Source of the DNA: Salinisphaera sp. UBA6602
Lineage (GTDB): Bacteria; Pseudomonadota; Gammaproteobacteria; Nevskiales; Salinisphaeraceae
Length of the DNA: 26,285 nucleotides
Direction: 5' to 3'
Assembly: GCA_002433465.1 (NCBI GenBank)
Contig: DJIE01000143.1
Coordinates: 1-26,285 of the forward strand
Positions 1 through 7,972 of this stretch are shown in pieces. Every line of letters starts with the position of its first letter. Position 1 is the first letter of the stretch. The position numbers and the translations under genes were made by a program. The notes beneath the pieces are model-generated. The model did not search any database and was not told the DNA's origin. It saw only the letters and a list, made by a program, of their open reading frames with translations.

Positions 1-1
1 C

Positions 2-1105
2 CACTGGAACGACGAAGGCCGTCTTGTCCGACTGTGGCGCTACGCTGACGGTCAGCGCGACGGCGAGCAACGCAGCTGGTTCAACAACGGCCAGCTCAAG
101 AGCGTCGAACACTATCGCGACGGCCAGTACGTCGGCGAAAATCGATGGTACGACCAGAAAGGCCGGCCCGCGCGTTCGAGAACCTATGCCGACGACGGCA
201 GTGGCGAACTCATCGCCTCGACGAGCTACAACGGCGGTATGCCCAGCATATTCATGCACCACGTCGAGCGCGACGGCGAAACACTCAAGATCACGCGCTG
301 GCACGACAAGAACGGCTATGTGATCTCGAAGCGTATCGAAAACCCCGACACCGGCTATCGCGAGAATATTTCGTTCTTCACCAATGGCCGGGTCCGCCGG
401 CACACAGTCGAACGAAACGGCCACCCGGTCGGCAAGCAATACAAGGCCAGCGGCTCGCAAGCCGGGCGCTACACCATCGAACGCTACGACGACAACGGCA
501 AGCGCCACGGCAAACAGCAAAGCTATCGCGATTTCGAGCTGTACGCGTATTCAAGCTTTCGCCATGGCACCCAGGTGGGCGATGCGGTGGAATACGGCTA
601 CAGCGGCCAGCGCACCGAAAGCCACTACGACGGCCAGGGCAAGCTTCACGGCACCGTGACAAAAACCGACGCCGATGGCGAACTGCTCTCACGCGCGCAT
701 TACCGCCATGGCGTTCAGGTCGGCGACTACGTCGAATATCGCGGCTACGACCGCCGTTTGATCGCGCGCGGCCAGTACGAAAACGGCAAGCGCAACGGGC
801 CGTGGCGGATGCACGAAAACAGTCAGGTCTGGAAAGGCCGCTATCGCAACGGTGTTCGGGTCGGACGCTGGGTGGCCATCACCAAGCAGGGCTATGCCGT
901 CTCGGCCGGGTATTTCGACGACCAGGGTCGCCGCGATGGAACCTGGTACGGCTTCGCCGACAACGGCCGCATGACGGGGCTGGAAACGTACAGCCACGGC
1001 ACGCGAGATGGGCGCAGCGCAAGCTACGGTGACGACGGCTCGCTGATCTACGAGCAGTACTATCGCGACGGCAAGTACGTGGACGCACCGGACGCGCAAA
1101 GCTGA
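2..1105 (+). CDS. YwqK/MORN-repeat protein, 5' end cut by window
   Basis: The frame is open from the first bases of the window to the TGA at 1103-1105, giving 367 visible residues, so the true start lies upstream. An internal ATG at 239 is not the start, because the repeats continue in frame before it. The protein is a chain of roughly 20-25-residue units of the form Y-x-D/N-G-x-x-x-G-x-x-x-x-Y-x-x-x-G, rich in Tyr, Gly, Asp and Arg. This is the pattern of MORN-like repeats in 'YwqK family antitoxin' proteins. That family name comes from a Bacillus toxin-immunity gene; most proteobacterial members have no known role and are often envelope-associated. No toxin gene is visible next to it. The end is well defined by YRDGKYVDAPDAQS. 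Family assignment is good; function is unknown. Confidence 0.8.
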   Translation, partial: HWNDEGRLVRLWRYADGQRDGEQRSWFNNGQLKSVEHYRDGQYVGENRWYDQKGRPARSRTYADDGSGELIASTSYNGGMPSIFMHHVERDGETLKITRWHDKNGYVISKRIENPDTGYRENISFFTNGRVRRHTVERNGHPVGKQYKASGSQAGRYTIERYDDNGKRHGKQQSYRDFELYAYSSFRHGTQVGDAVEYGYSGQRTESHYDGQGKLHGTVTKTDADGELLSRAHYRHGVQVGDYVEYRGYDRRLIARGQYENGKRNGPWRMHENSQVWKGRYRNGVRVGRWVAITKQGYAVSAGYFDDQGRRDGTWYGFADNGRMTGLETYSHGTRDGRSASYGDDGSLIYEQYYRDGKYVDAPDAQS

Positions 1106-1119
1106 ACGCAAGGCCTGCC

Positions 1120-1655
1120 CGCGTCGTTTCTCGAACGATGCGCGCAGGCCATAGCGTCGAGCGGCCGCGCTGCCGTTGAGCGGGATGAAATCGGGGGCTT
1201 CGCGCAGGGTGAAGTTGCGCATTTGATGATCGACGTCGTTGAACGACACACGCGCATCGACCGTCGTTTGGCCAATCTCAGTCTTGTGGCCGAGCTGGGC
1301 CCGCGTGGTATCGAAGAATTCGATATCCAGCGACAGCGCCGATGTGCCGGTACGGCCCGTGTCCTGATGACGCAAAAAAACCGGTGGTTTCGCGCGCCGG
1401 CCACCGCCGGCCGAAATCCAGGTCGTACGGGCGGCGGTCGTAGCTGGAAGCCCCAATGGTGCCCATCGGCGTCTCGGTATCGCCGGTCTGATCGGTCAGC
1501 GCGGACGGCGCATAGTGCAGCAGCGGCTCCATCCAGTTCGCGCCACCGCTGGTATTGCCGATACCGTCGATACGAACCGCGTTGCGATAACCTGCGCTGC
1601 CTCGATACTGCATCTGGCCGCTGATACCACCGTTATCGAGCAGAGCGCCATTGGC
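1120..1655 (-). pseudogene. decayed TonB-dependent outer-membrane receptor
   Basis: Two minus-strand frames carry receptor-like sequence with no intact gene. From about 1649 to 1410 one frame reads a plug-like segment, including ISGQMQYRG and VRIDGI followed by GGANWMEPLLHYAP. This resembles the plug of TonB receptors thought to handle Zn or Cu. From about 1385 to 1127 a second frame reads barrel-like sequence: DTGRTGTSALSLDIEFFD, TTVDARVSFNDVDHQM and RNFTLR. The frame changes near the T7 run (A7 at 1374-1380 on the + strand). The signal peptide, TonB box and plug start are missing, the plug runs too quickly into barrel sequence near 1495 (probable internal deletion), and the barrel stops near 1127, 20 bp from the MORN gene. 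The result is a relic truncated at both ends. Family recognition is from memory of related sequences; substrate is inferred. Confidence 0.65.
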
Positions 1656-1762
1656 ACGTCGCGCGGGTCGCCGCCGTATCGGCAGTTGCATGCGGCAAAT
1701 CGCCGCAGCGCAGCTGCGCACAGGGTGTCGGTGTGTCGCACCGATATTGGCGCCGCGCACGC

Positions 1763-1771
1763 TGCTATGCT
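1763..1771 (+). promoter_or_regulatory. possible extended -10 for the permease operon
   Basis: TGC-TATGCT matches an extended -10 (TGn plus 4 of 6 bases). Transcription would begin near 1778, about 24 nt before the ATG at 1802. No convincing -35 lies 16-18 bp upstream, and no Shine-Dalgarno is visible before the ATG. The rest of 1656-1801 shows nothing recognisable. Weak call. Confidence 0.3.
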
Positions 1772-1801
1772 GTCAGCCGCTACGTTCGAGACGCTATTCA
1801 C

Positions 1802-2998
1802 ATGTCCCTCGTTGTCGATATCGTCATCAACACCTGGCTGTTGTTTCTCAAGGCAGCACCATGGTTATTGCTCGGTCTGGTAATCGCCGCCTGCATCCGC
1901 GCCTTCGTGCCGCAGGCACGCATCGCCGGCTGGCTGGGCGGGCGCGGTGCCTGGCCGACGATCAAGGCCGCGCTCATCGGCGCGCCGCTGCCGCTATGCT
2001 CCTGCAGCGTGATCCCGGTGGCGGTGGGCCTGCATCGCAGCGGCGCGTCGCGGGCATCGACCACGTCGTTTCTGATCGCCACGCCGGAAACCGGCGCCGA
2101 CTCGGTGGGTGCGTCCTATGCCCTGCTCGGGCCGTTTTTCACCGTGGTACGACCCGTCGCGGCAATCGCCAGCGCAATCATCACTGGCCTGGCCTCCCAT
2201 CTGATGCCGACCTCGGGCCGCAGCGGCGCGGCCGCAGCCGCAGCCGCTGGCTGTTGTGCCAGCTCGAACATAGACAGCGACTGCTGTGCCTCAAAACCGG
2301 CGCAGACGTCGGCCGTCGGCGATTGCTGCAGCACGGCCGCGCCCGCCACGCATCGCTCGGCCGGCGCGGCGGCGGCGACGCGACCAGCCGACCCCTCAAC
2401 GGGCGCCGGCTGCTGCGGCCCGCGTGAGACGCCGCCGGGCGTTGGCGCACGTCTGGCCGAGGGCATTCACTACGCCATCACCCGTATTCTCGACGAATTC
2501 GGGCTATGGCTGCTGATCGGGCTGGTGGTGGCCGGGGTCACGCTCACCGTGGTGCCGCCACAAACCCTGTCCACCTACGGCAGTGGCTTTCCGGCCATGC
2601 TCATCATGCTGGCGATCAGCGTGCCGCTGTATGTCTGTGCCACCCAGTCCACGCCGATCGCCACCGCCCTGCTCGCGGCCGGCATGTCGCCGGGGGCCGT
2701 ACTGGTCTTTCTGCTCGCCGGGCCCGCGACCAATCTGGCCACGATCGGCGCCGTGCGACAGGAGTTCGGCACCGCCTTTGCCGGCTTCTATGTCGGCTGC
2801 ATGGGCGCCTGTGCACTGGCGTTCGGGCTCGCTACCGATGCCGCGGTCACCGCCCTCGGTATCGATCTGGTCACCGGCGTCGATGCCGAGCATGCGCTTA
2901 CCCCGTTATGGCTGTCGTTGCCGGCCGTCATCGTGCTGGTCATGATCTCGATCAAGCCGCTGCGCGCGCCGCTGCTGCAACGGCTCCAGCAAGCATGA
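1802..2998 (+). CDS. SO_0444-type Cu/Zn efflux permease (PF03773) with Cys-pair loop
   Basis: This 398-residue membrane protein of the ArsP_1/DUF318 permease fold has two homologous halves. The first holds PLCSCSVIP (residues 64-72), the family signature. The second holds the related PLYVCATQSTP (275-285) and GPATNLATI (307-315). Between them lies a hydrophilic Ala/Ser/Thr-rich loop (about 138-212) with four Cys-Cys pairs at 151-152, 161-162, 175-176 and 204-205. This is the arrangement of the SO_0444 family, annotated as Cu/Zn efflux; a role in exporting soft metals follows from the family and the paired cysteines. The start at 1802 puts the first hydrophobic helix at the N terminus; an in-frame extension to 1733 adds nothing family-like. 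The stop overlaps the next ATG (ATGA, 2995-2998), so the two genes are translationally coupled. Metal specificity cannot be read from sequence. Confidence 0.88.
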   Translation: MSLVVDIVINTWLLFLKAAPWLLLGLVIAACIRAFVPQARIAGWLGGRGAWPTIKAALIGAPLPLCSCSVIPVAVGLHRSGASRASTTSFLIATPETGADSVGASYALLGPFFTVVRPVAAIASAIITGLASHLMPTSGRSGAAAAAAAGCCASSNIDSDCCASKPAQTSAVGDCCSTAAPATHRSAGAAAATRPADPSTGAGCCGPRETPPGVGARLAEGIHYAITRILDEFGLWLLIGLVVAGVTLTVVPPQTLSTYGSGFPAMLIMLAISVPLYVCATQSTPIATALLAAGMSPGAVLVFLLAGPATNLATIGAVRQEFGTAFAGFYVGCMGACALAFGLATDAAVTALGIDLVTGVDAEHALTPLWLSLPAVIVLVMISIKPLRAPLLQRLQQA

Positions 2999-4107
2999 GC
3001 CGTCGCCGCGAACACGGGCGTCTGACTCGCCGGGTGCTGCTCGTGCTGGCCTGTGTCTTCGCGCCCGCGCTGCACGCCGCGACGCACTATGTATTCAGTT
3101 ACGGTTTCGATAACACGTCGCAACAAACGCCGGCACCGCGCGGCGGCACCACACACGGCGCGCCGGTCGAACTCGACGCGCGCGTGCCCGCGGCTTATGA
3201 CGCCATCCAGGCGCCGGATATCGAAGCGCGCGAGCGCGATGCCCGCGCCATTCGTGCGCTGGCCGGTGACTATCGCGCGACATTCGAATTCATCGAAACC
3301 GCCACGCTCGCGCCCGGCATAGAACGCGACGCCCGACCCTATCGCTCCTGGGCCACCGAGCGCGTATTCGTAATCGCCGATACGCCCACCGAAATCGAGC
3401 TGCAGCACATCATGGTGATGCGCTTTGTCGACGATGAGGGACAGATCAGCGAACCGATGGTGATGAAACACTGGCGCCAACGCTGGCAGTGGCAGCCGGC
3501 CACGATCTGGCGCTACGACGGCGATCGCCTCTGGCACAAGCATAAGCTATCCGATCGCGAGGCGGCCGGGCGCTGGAAACAGACGGTCTATCAGGTCGAC
3601 GACTCGTTGCGCTACGAAGCACTCGGGCGCTGGCACTACGACGCCGGCGTGGCGAGCTGGCAAAGCGAACGCTTCGGCCGCCCACTGCCACGCCGCGAGT
3701 CCAGCGTGCGCGACGATTACGATGTGCTCGCGGGCCGCCACCGCATCACTCACACCCCGCACGGCTGGCTGCACGAACAAACAGCCCGCAAGATCGCCCA
3801 TACCGACGGCGATGCCACGGCACTGGCCGAGGAAATCGGGCTGGTGCGCTACCAGCGTATCGTGAATACCGATTTCGACCCGGCCGAAACCTACTGGGCC
3901 CGAACCGGCAACTTCTGGGCCGCGGTACGGCGCTACTGGGATCACGCCCTGGCCCAGCATGACCACCTCGAAATCCGCGCGAGCGTCGACGGCACGCCGC
4001 TGTTCGCACGGCTGTTCGACGCAGCAGACAAGGCCGATGGCGACGACTCCGACGCGCTTGCCAGTCAGGTCGAATCCTTGATGGCTCCCTATATCGATTT
4101 GCGCTGA
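2995..4107 (+). CDS. DUF6607 family secreted protein
   Basis: A 370-residue protein starting at the ATG that overlaps the permease stop by four bases. Residues 1-28 form a signal peptide (Arg-rich start, hydrophobic core, cleavage probable after ALHA). The mature protein is Trp/Tyr/Arg-rich with the conserved stretches of DUF6607: FEFIETATLAPG, PYRSWATERVFV, ELQHIMVMRFVD, VMKHWRQRWQWQP, QVDDSLRYEALGRW and PLPRRESSVRDDY. The family has no established function as far as I know. Export plus tight coupling to a Cu/Zn-type permease suggests a periplasmic or outer-membrane partner in metal handling; that is inference from context. It runs to a TGA at 4105-4107, convergent with sitD. The open frame continuing upstream to 2506 is a shadow of the permease gene. 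Confidence 0.85.
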   Translation: MSRRREHGRLTRRVLLVLACVFAPALHAATHYVFSYGFDNTSQQTPAPRGGTTHGAPVELDARVPAAYDAIQAPDIEARERDARAIRALAGDYRATFEFIETATLAPGIERDARPYRSWATERVFVIADTPTEIELQHIMVMRFVDDEGQISEPMVMKHWRQRWQWQPATIWRYDGDRLWHKHKLSDREAAGRWKQTVYQVDDSLRYEALGRWHYDAGVASWQSERFGRPLPRRESSVRDDYDVLAGRHRITHTPHGWLHEQTARKIAHTDGDATALAEEIGLVRYQRIVNTDFDPAETYWARTGNFWAAVRRYWDHALAQHDHLEIRASVDGTPLFARLFDAADKADGDDSDALASQVESLMAPYIDLR

Positions 4108-4166
4108 TTGCGTCGAATCGCGTATGCCACTCGCCGGGCTCGGTATCGCCCTAAGTCACTGTCGAT

Positions 4167-5036
4167 TCAATAATCGGCGATGCGATCCGCGGCCTGTAAT
4201 ACCTTGCGGCGCGAATTGCGGCGGCTGACATTCAGCCGGTAAACGAAGGCCAGGATGAACAGCAGGGTCAGCATCAGCACGATAGTCGGCGCGGTGGCGC
4301 TATCGATGAAAAAACTCAGATAGGCCCCGCCCAGCATCGAGGCCAGACAGACGGCCACGGAAACGATCAGCATCCACCCGAAACTGCGCACGGTGAGAAA
4401 GGCAATCGCGCCGGGTGTGATCACCAGCCCCACGGCCAGAATCAGCCCCACCGACGTCAGCGTGGCAACAATGGTCAACGACAGGCAGACCAGCAGGCCG
4501 TAGTGCAGCAGCGTGGTATTCAACCCCGACGCCTTGGCCTGGGCCGGGTCGAAGGCATGCAGCACCAGGTCTTTCCACTTGAGCAGCAACAGCACGGATA
4601 CGCCCGCGCCGATCACCCCTGCCGTAATCAGATCGCCGCGGCCGATACCGAGCATGTTGCCGAACAGCACATGGCTGAGATGCTCGTTGGTGGGCACCCA
4701 GGCATACATGACGATGCCCACGGCGAACATGCCGGAGAACACCACGCCCAGCACCGTGTCCTGCTTGACCCGGCTGTTCTGCGACAGATAGCCGGTCGCC
4801 AGCACGCAGGCCATGCCGGCGACGAAGGCGCCCACGATCAACGGCGCGCCCAGAATCCAGGCCAGCACCACGCCGGGCAGCGTGGCATGGCTGGTGCCGT
4901 CGCCCATCAGCGCCCAGCCCTTGAGCACGAGAAAGCAGGACAGCAGCGCGGTCGGCGGCGCCACGCATAGCGCGATCCAGAACGCGTTGCGCATGAACGA
5001 GAATTCGAACGGCAACAGCAGGGTATCGACGCTCAT
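4167..5036 (-). CDS. sitD: Mn/Fe ABC transporter permease SitD-like
   Basis: This 289-residue ABC-3 family integral membrane permease is the last gene of the sit operon. It has seven to eight hydrophobic segments and the family stretches GDGTSHATLPGVVLAW, GMFAVGIVMY and LAVGLVITPGAIAFL. Its ATG overlaps the sitC stop (ATGA), so it is coupled to it. Two different ABC-3 permeases after one ATPase is the SitABCD/YfeABCD/TroABCD layout, where the two permeases form a heterodimeric channel; ZnuABC has only one. The C terminus carries a short basic tail (NVSRRNSRRK). The 59 bp to the convergent DUF6607 stop contain no obvious hairpin terminator. Confidence 0.88.
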   Translation of the reverse strand: MSVDTLLLPFEFSFMRNAFWIALCVAPPTALLSCFLVLKGWALMGDGTSHATLPGVVLAWILGAPLIVGAFVAGMACVLATGYLSQNSRVKQDTVLGVVFSGMFAVGIVMYAWVPTNEHLSHVLFGNMLGIGRGDLITAGVIGAGVSVLLLLKWKDLVLHAFDPAQAKASGLNTTLLHYGLLVCLSLTIVATLTSVGLILAVGLVITPGAIAFLTVRSFGWMLIVSVAVCLASMLGGAYLSFFIDSATAPTIVLMLTLLFILAFVYRLNVSRRNSRRKVLQAADRIADY

Positions 5037-5935
5037 GCCGAGCGCCCTGGTTGCACGCCGTCTTCATGGGCCGCGGCGCGATGCGCGCCGAGCGCGCGTG
5101 CGGCCTTGCGACGGCTGGCGAGTAGCCCGTGCTTGGGCGCGAACACAAAGGCGGCCAGAAACACCAGCGTCTGTAGGGTGACGATGATCCCGCCGGTCGC
5201 GCCATCGAGAAAATAACTGATATAGGCACCGATAAAGCTGGTGAGCGTGCCGATGAGCACCGACAGTGCAATCAGGCGCGGAAAGCGATCCGACAGCAGA
5301 TAGGCGGTGGCCCCGGGGGTGACCACCATGGCAATCACCAGAAAAGCGCCCACGGTGATCATCGCCGCGACGATCGCGGCCGACAACAACGCGAAGAACA
5401 GCAGCTTGAGCAGGTCGGGCCGCAGACCGATGGAGCGGGCATGGTTTTCGTCGAAGAACGTCACCATCAGGTCTTTCCACTTCGCCAGCAGCACCGCCAG
5501 CGACACGAAGCCGATGATGGCCAGCTGCAACGTATCCTCGGGCGTGATCGCCAGGATATTGCCCATGACGATGGTCTGAATACTCACCGCCAACGGGTTG
5601 AGCGACACCATGAACAGGCCCAGCCCGAAAAACGACGTAAAGATGATGCCGATGATCACGTCGATCTTGAGGCCCGAGCGTTCGCTGAGAAACAGCATCG
5701 CGCCCGCGGCCAGCCCGCCGGCGATGAATGCGCCCACCGAAAACGGCAGGCCGAGCATGAAGGCGCCGGCCACGCCGGGTACCACCGAATGGCTCAGCGC
5801 ATCGCCGATCAGCGACCAGCCCTTGAGCATGAGATAGGCCGACAGAAACGCGCACACGCCGCCCACCAGCGCCGACACCCACATGGCGTTGAGCATGTAG
5901 CTATAGGTAAACGGCTCGATGAGCGTATCGATCAT
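5033..5935 (-). CDS. sitC: Mn/Fe ABC transporter permease SitC-like
   Basis: This 300-residue ABC-3 permease is homologous to its downstream neighbour but clearly a distinct paralogue. Hydrophobic helices alternate with family motifs: [29 protein letters not shown], a segment beginning VKWKD-like ([15 protein letters not shown]), and [14 protein letters not shown]. The hydrophilic C-terminal tail of about 30 residues (after [15 protein letters not shown]) is cytoplasmic and probably variable. It starts at an ATG overlapping the sitB stop and stops in an ATGA overlap with sitD, so all three are co-translated. Role: membrane channel of a manganese/iron(/zinc) importer energised by SitB. Confidence 0.88.
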   Translation of the reverse strand: MIDTLIEPFTYSYMLNAMWVSALVGGVCAFLSAYLMLKGWSLIGDALSHSVVPGVAGAFMLGLPFSVGAFIAGGLAAGAMLFLSERSGLKIDVIIGIIFTSFFGLGLFMVSLNPLAVSIQTIVMGNILAITPEDTLQLAIIGFVSLAVLLAKWKDLMVTFFDENHARSIGLRPDLLKLLFFALLSAAIVAAMITVGAFLVIAMVVTPGATAYLLSDRFPRLIALSVLIGTLTSFIGAYISYFLDGATGGIIVTLQTLVFLAAFVFAPKHGLLASRRKAARALGAHRAAAHEDGVQPGRSA

Positions 5936-6903
5936 GCGTCGCGTTCGCGCGGTTCGCGGGTCAGCGGCGCCTGGCGATGGCTGTCGTGCTTGCCCGGATC
6001 GCCGTAGTGCACGAAGGGACGCTCGTCGTCGGTGATGATGGACACCTCGCGCGGGTCGTCGTCATCGTGCAAAGTCGCGCCGCCAAGGCTGAAATGACGC
6101 AGCACGCCGCCGAAGGCGCGCTCCAGGTTGGCGCGGGTGAAGGTGGTGTCGGTCGGCCCGTAGGCGAGCACGGTCTGCTTGACCAGTACGCTCTGATCGC
6201 AGAACTCCGGCACGCTGCCCAGATTATGGGTGGATACAAGCATCACCCGGCCTTCGTCGCGCAGTTCGCGCAGCAATTTGACGATGCGCTCTTCGGTGCC
6301 GACATCCACCCCGGTGAACGGTTCGTCGAGCAGAATGATCTGGCCGTCCTGGGCCAGCGAGCGGGCTAGGAACACGCGCTTGCGCTGACCGCCGGACAGC
6401 TCGCCGATCTGGCGCTGCCGGAAATCGGCCATGCCGACGCGATCCAGCGCGCCCGCGACCGCCTCGCGATCGGCCCGCTTGGGCCGGCGTAAAAAACCCA
6501 TATGGCCGTAGCGGCCCATCATCACCACGTCTTCGACAAGCACCGGAAAGCTCCAGTCCACGTCCTCGGCCTGCGGCACGTAGGCCACCATGTTGTTGCC
6601 CAGCGCCTGCTTGATCGTGTGCCCGAGCAGACGAATATCGCCCTCGGCCACCGGCACGAAGCCCATGATCGCCTTGAACAGCGTCGACTTGCCGGCGCCG
6701 TTCACACCGACCAGCGCCGCGATCGAACCGCGCGGCGTGGTAAAGCTCGCGTCGTAGAGCGCGGTATGGCCGTTGCGATAGGTCACGGTCACATGGCGGG
6801 CCACAATGCCGTCGTGCGTACTGTCTCGCGGGGCGGCTCGGCCCGAGTTCGCGGCAGACTCAGCCATGGTGCATGCCGTTAGATAGGTGCGAACGCCGAT
6901 CAT
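5932..6903 (-). CDS. sitB: Mn/Fe ABC transporter ATPase SitB-like
   Basis: A 323-residue ABC ATPase with Walker [10 protein letters not shown] (66-74), Q-loop Gln111 in VPQAEDVDW, signature LSGGQ (169-173), Walker B IILLDEP (189-195) and H-loop His226 in STHN. The VPQ-x-x-x-VDW-x-FP stretch is typical of the SitB/YfeB/ZnuC metal-importer group. It is longer than the usual 240-270 residues: about 30 extra N-terminal residues and a C-terminal tail of roughly 50, acidic (DDDDPREVS) then rich in His, Arg and Glu. The ATG at 6903 is 3 nt after the sitA stop with no good Shine-Dalgarno; an in-frame ATG at 6867 is an alternative. The His/Asp-rich tail could bind metal, but this is speculation. Confidence 0.88.
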   Translation of the reverse strand: MIGVRTYLTACTMAESAANSGRAAPRDSTHDGIVARHVTVTYRNGHTALYDASFTTPRGSIAALVGVNGAGKSTLFKAIMGFVPVAEGDIRLLGHTIKQALGNNMVAYVPQAEDVDWSFPVLVEDVVMMGRYGHMGFLRRPKRADREAVAGALDRVGMADFRQRQIGELSGGQRKRVFLARSLAQDGQIILLDEPFTGVDVGTEERIVKLLRELRDEGRVMLVSTHNLGSVPEFCDQSVLVKQTVLAYGPTDTTFTRANLERAFGGVLRHFSLGGATLHDDDDPREVSIITDDERPFVHYGDPGKHDSHRQAPLTREPRERDA

Positions 6904-6906
6904 GGC

Positions 6907-7815
6907 TCATTGGCCACGACCGTGCAGACCGTCGGCAATGGTTTGTGCGTCCACGCGCAGCAGGTCGAGATAGGTGGGCACCGGCCCGTCGGCCTTGGAC
7001 AGGGAGTCGACATACAGCACGCCGCCGTAGTGCGCACCCGTGTCGCGAGCCACCTGACGCGCCGGCGAGTTATTGACCGTGCTTTCACAGAACACGGCCG
7101 GGATATCGTGTTGCCTGACCCCGTCGACCACCTTGCGCACCTGCTGCGGGGTGCCGGTACGCTCGGCGTTTATCGGCCACAGATAAAGCTCCTTCATGCC
7201 GAAGTCGCGGGCCAGATAACTGAATGCGCCTTCGCAGCTGACCAGCCAGCGCTGCGACTCCGGAATACGCCCGATACGCTCGCGTAGTGGTTCGATGGTG
7301 TCGCGGATCTGTTTTTTGTAGGCCGCGGCGTTGTCGCGATAGGCCTGGGCATGATCGGGATCCTGCGCGATAAGCGCGTCGCGGATGTTGTCGACATAGA
7401 CTTCGGCGCCCTCGAGCCCCATCCAGGCATGCGGGTTCGGCATGCCTTCATAGTCGCCGGCCGCGATGGCAATCGGGCGCACGCCGTCGCTGAGGGTGGC
7501 CGAAGGCACATCGCCCAGATGATTCAGAAACTGCTCGAACCAGCGTTCCAGATTGAAGCCGTTGTAGAGAATCAGATCCGCATCGCTGGCACGTACGATG
7601 TCTTGCGGTGTGGGCGAATAATCGTGGATTTCAGCGCCCGGCCGGGTAATCGACACCACCTGCGCATGCTCGCCGGCCACGTTACGTGCCATATCCGCAA
7701 GAATGGTGAACGTGGTGGCCACCTTGAAGCGGGCCTCGTCACTGGCGAAAGTGGGCGCTGAAACCGCCCAGCAGCCAACGGCCAGGAGAGCCATCATCCA
7801 GCGTCGAATTCCCAT
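6907..7815 (-). CDS. sitA: Mn/Fe-binding periplasmic protein SitA/YfeA-like
   Basis: A 302-residue cluster A-I substrate-binding protein. Residues 1-24 are a signal peptide (MGIRRW start, cleavage probable after TFA). Candidate metal ligands are His64 (EIHDYSPTPQD), His129 (PNPHAW), Glu195 (CEGAFSYLARD) and Asp270 (VLYVDSLS). Their spacing equals that of the four YfeA ligands as I remember them, with a constant offset of 12. There is no His-rich loop of the ZnuA type, and GAFSYLARDFGMKELYLWPINAERTG-type sequence is diagnostic of SitA/YfeA, favouring Mn/Fe, perhaps also Zn. I chose ATG 7815 because GGAGA lies 5 nt upstream and the signal peptide then starts correctly; the in-frame start at 7860 is rejected. 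It is first in the operon, 3 nt ahead of sitB. Confidence 0.92.
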   Translation of the reverse strand: MGIRRWMMALLAVGCWAVSAPTFASDEARFKVATTFTILADMARNVAGEHAQVVSITRPGAEIHDYSPTPQDIVRASDADLILYNGFNLERWFEQFLNHLGDVPSATLSDGVRPIAIAAGDYEGMPNPHAWMGLEGAEVYVDNIRDALIAQDPDHAQAYRDNAAAYKKQIRDTIEPLRERIGRIPESQRWLVSCEGAFSYLARDFGMKELYLWPINAERTGTPQQVRKVVDGVRQHDIPAVFCESTVNNSPARQVARDTGAHYGGVLYVDSLSKADGPVPTYLDLLRVDAQTIADGLHGRGQ

Positions 7816-7879
7816 GCGTATCTCCGGCACGAATTGAAAACGAAACCAAGACGCTGTCAAACCCGCATGACACTTGGCC

Positions 7880-7900
7880 CTAAAGTTTAGCCGATGCTAA
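7880..7900. promoter_or_regulatory. overlapping palindromes, candidate metalloregulator operator
   Basis: Two perfect inverted repeats overlap here: CTAAA-G-TTTAG (7880-7890) and TTAGC-CGAT-GCTAA (7887-7900). They lie 65-85 bp upstream of the sitA ATG and cover its predicted -10 and start point, where a repressor would act. The TTAG/CTAA core recalls DtxR/MntR-type operators, and Mn-dependent MntR or Fur control of sit operons is well known. It does not match the E. coli Fur, Zur or MntR consensus closely, so the regulator is unassigned. Confidence 0.5.
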
Positions 7901-7922
7901 TTTTTCGCGCCAAGGCTGTCAA
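7894..7922 (-). promoter_or_regulatory. sitABCD promoter
   Basis: On the minus strand TTGACA (7922-7917, perfect -35) is followed after exactly 17 nt by TAGCAT (7899-7894, 4 of 6 matches to the -10). Transcription would begin near 7887, giving a leader of about 70 nt with a GGAGA ribosome-binding site before ATG 7815. The -10 lies within the TTAGC/GCTAA palindrome. Confidence 0.65.
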
Positions 7923-7972
7923 TTGCGTTTGAAGGCCCGCTGGATCGAACACCGAACAGTCAAGGAACACCC

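Noticed and set aside
2506..2994. Upstream extension of the DUF6607 reading frame
   Set aside because: It lies wholly inside the permease gene, and the signal peptide begins exactly at the ATG overlapping the permease stop.
4167..7815. Zinc-specific ZnuABC assignment
   Set aside because: There are two ABC-3 permeases, and the binding protein lacks the His-rich loop of ZnuA and has SitA/YfeA-specific sequence.
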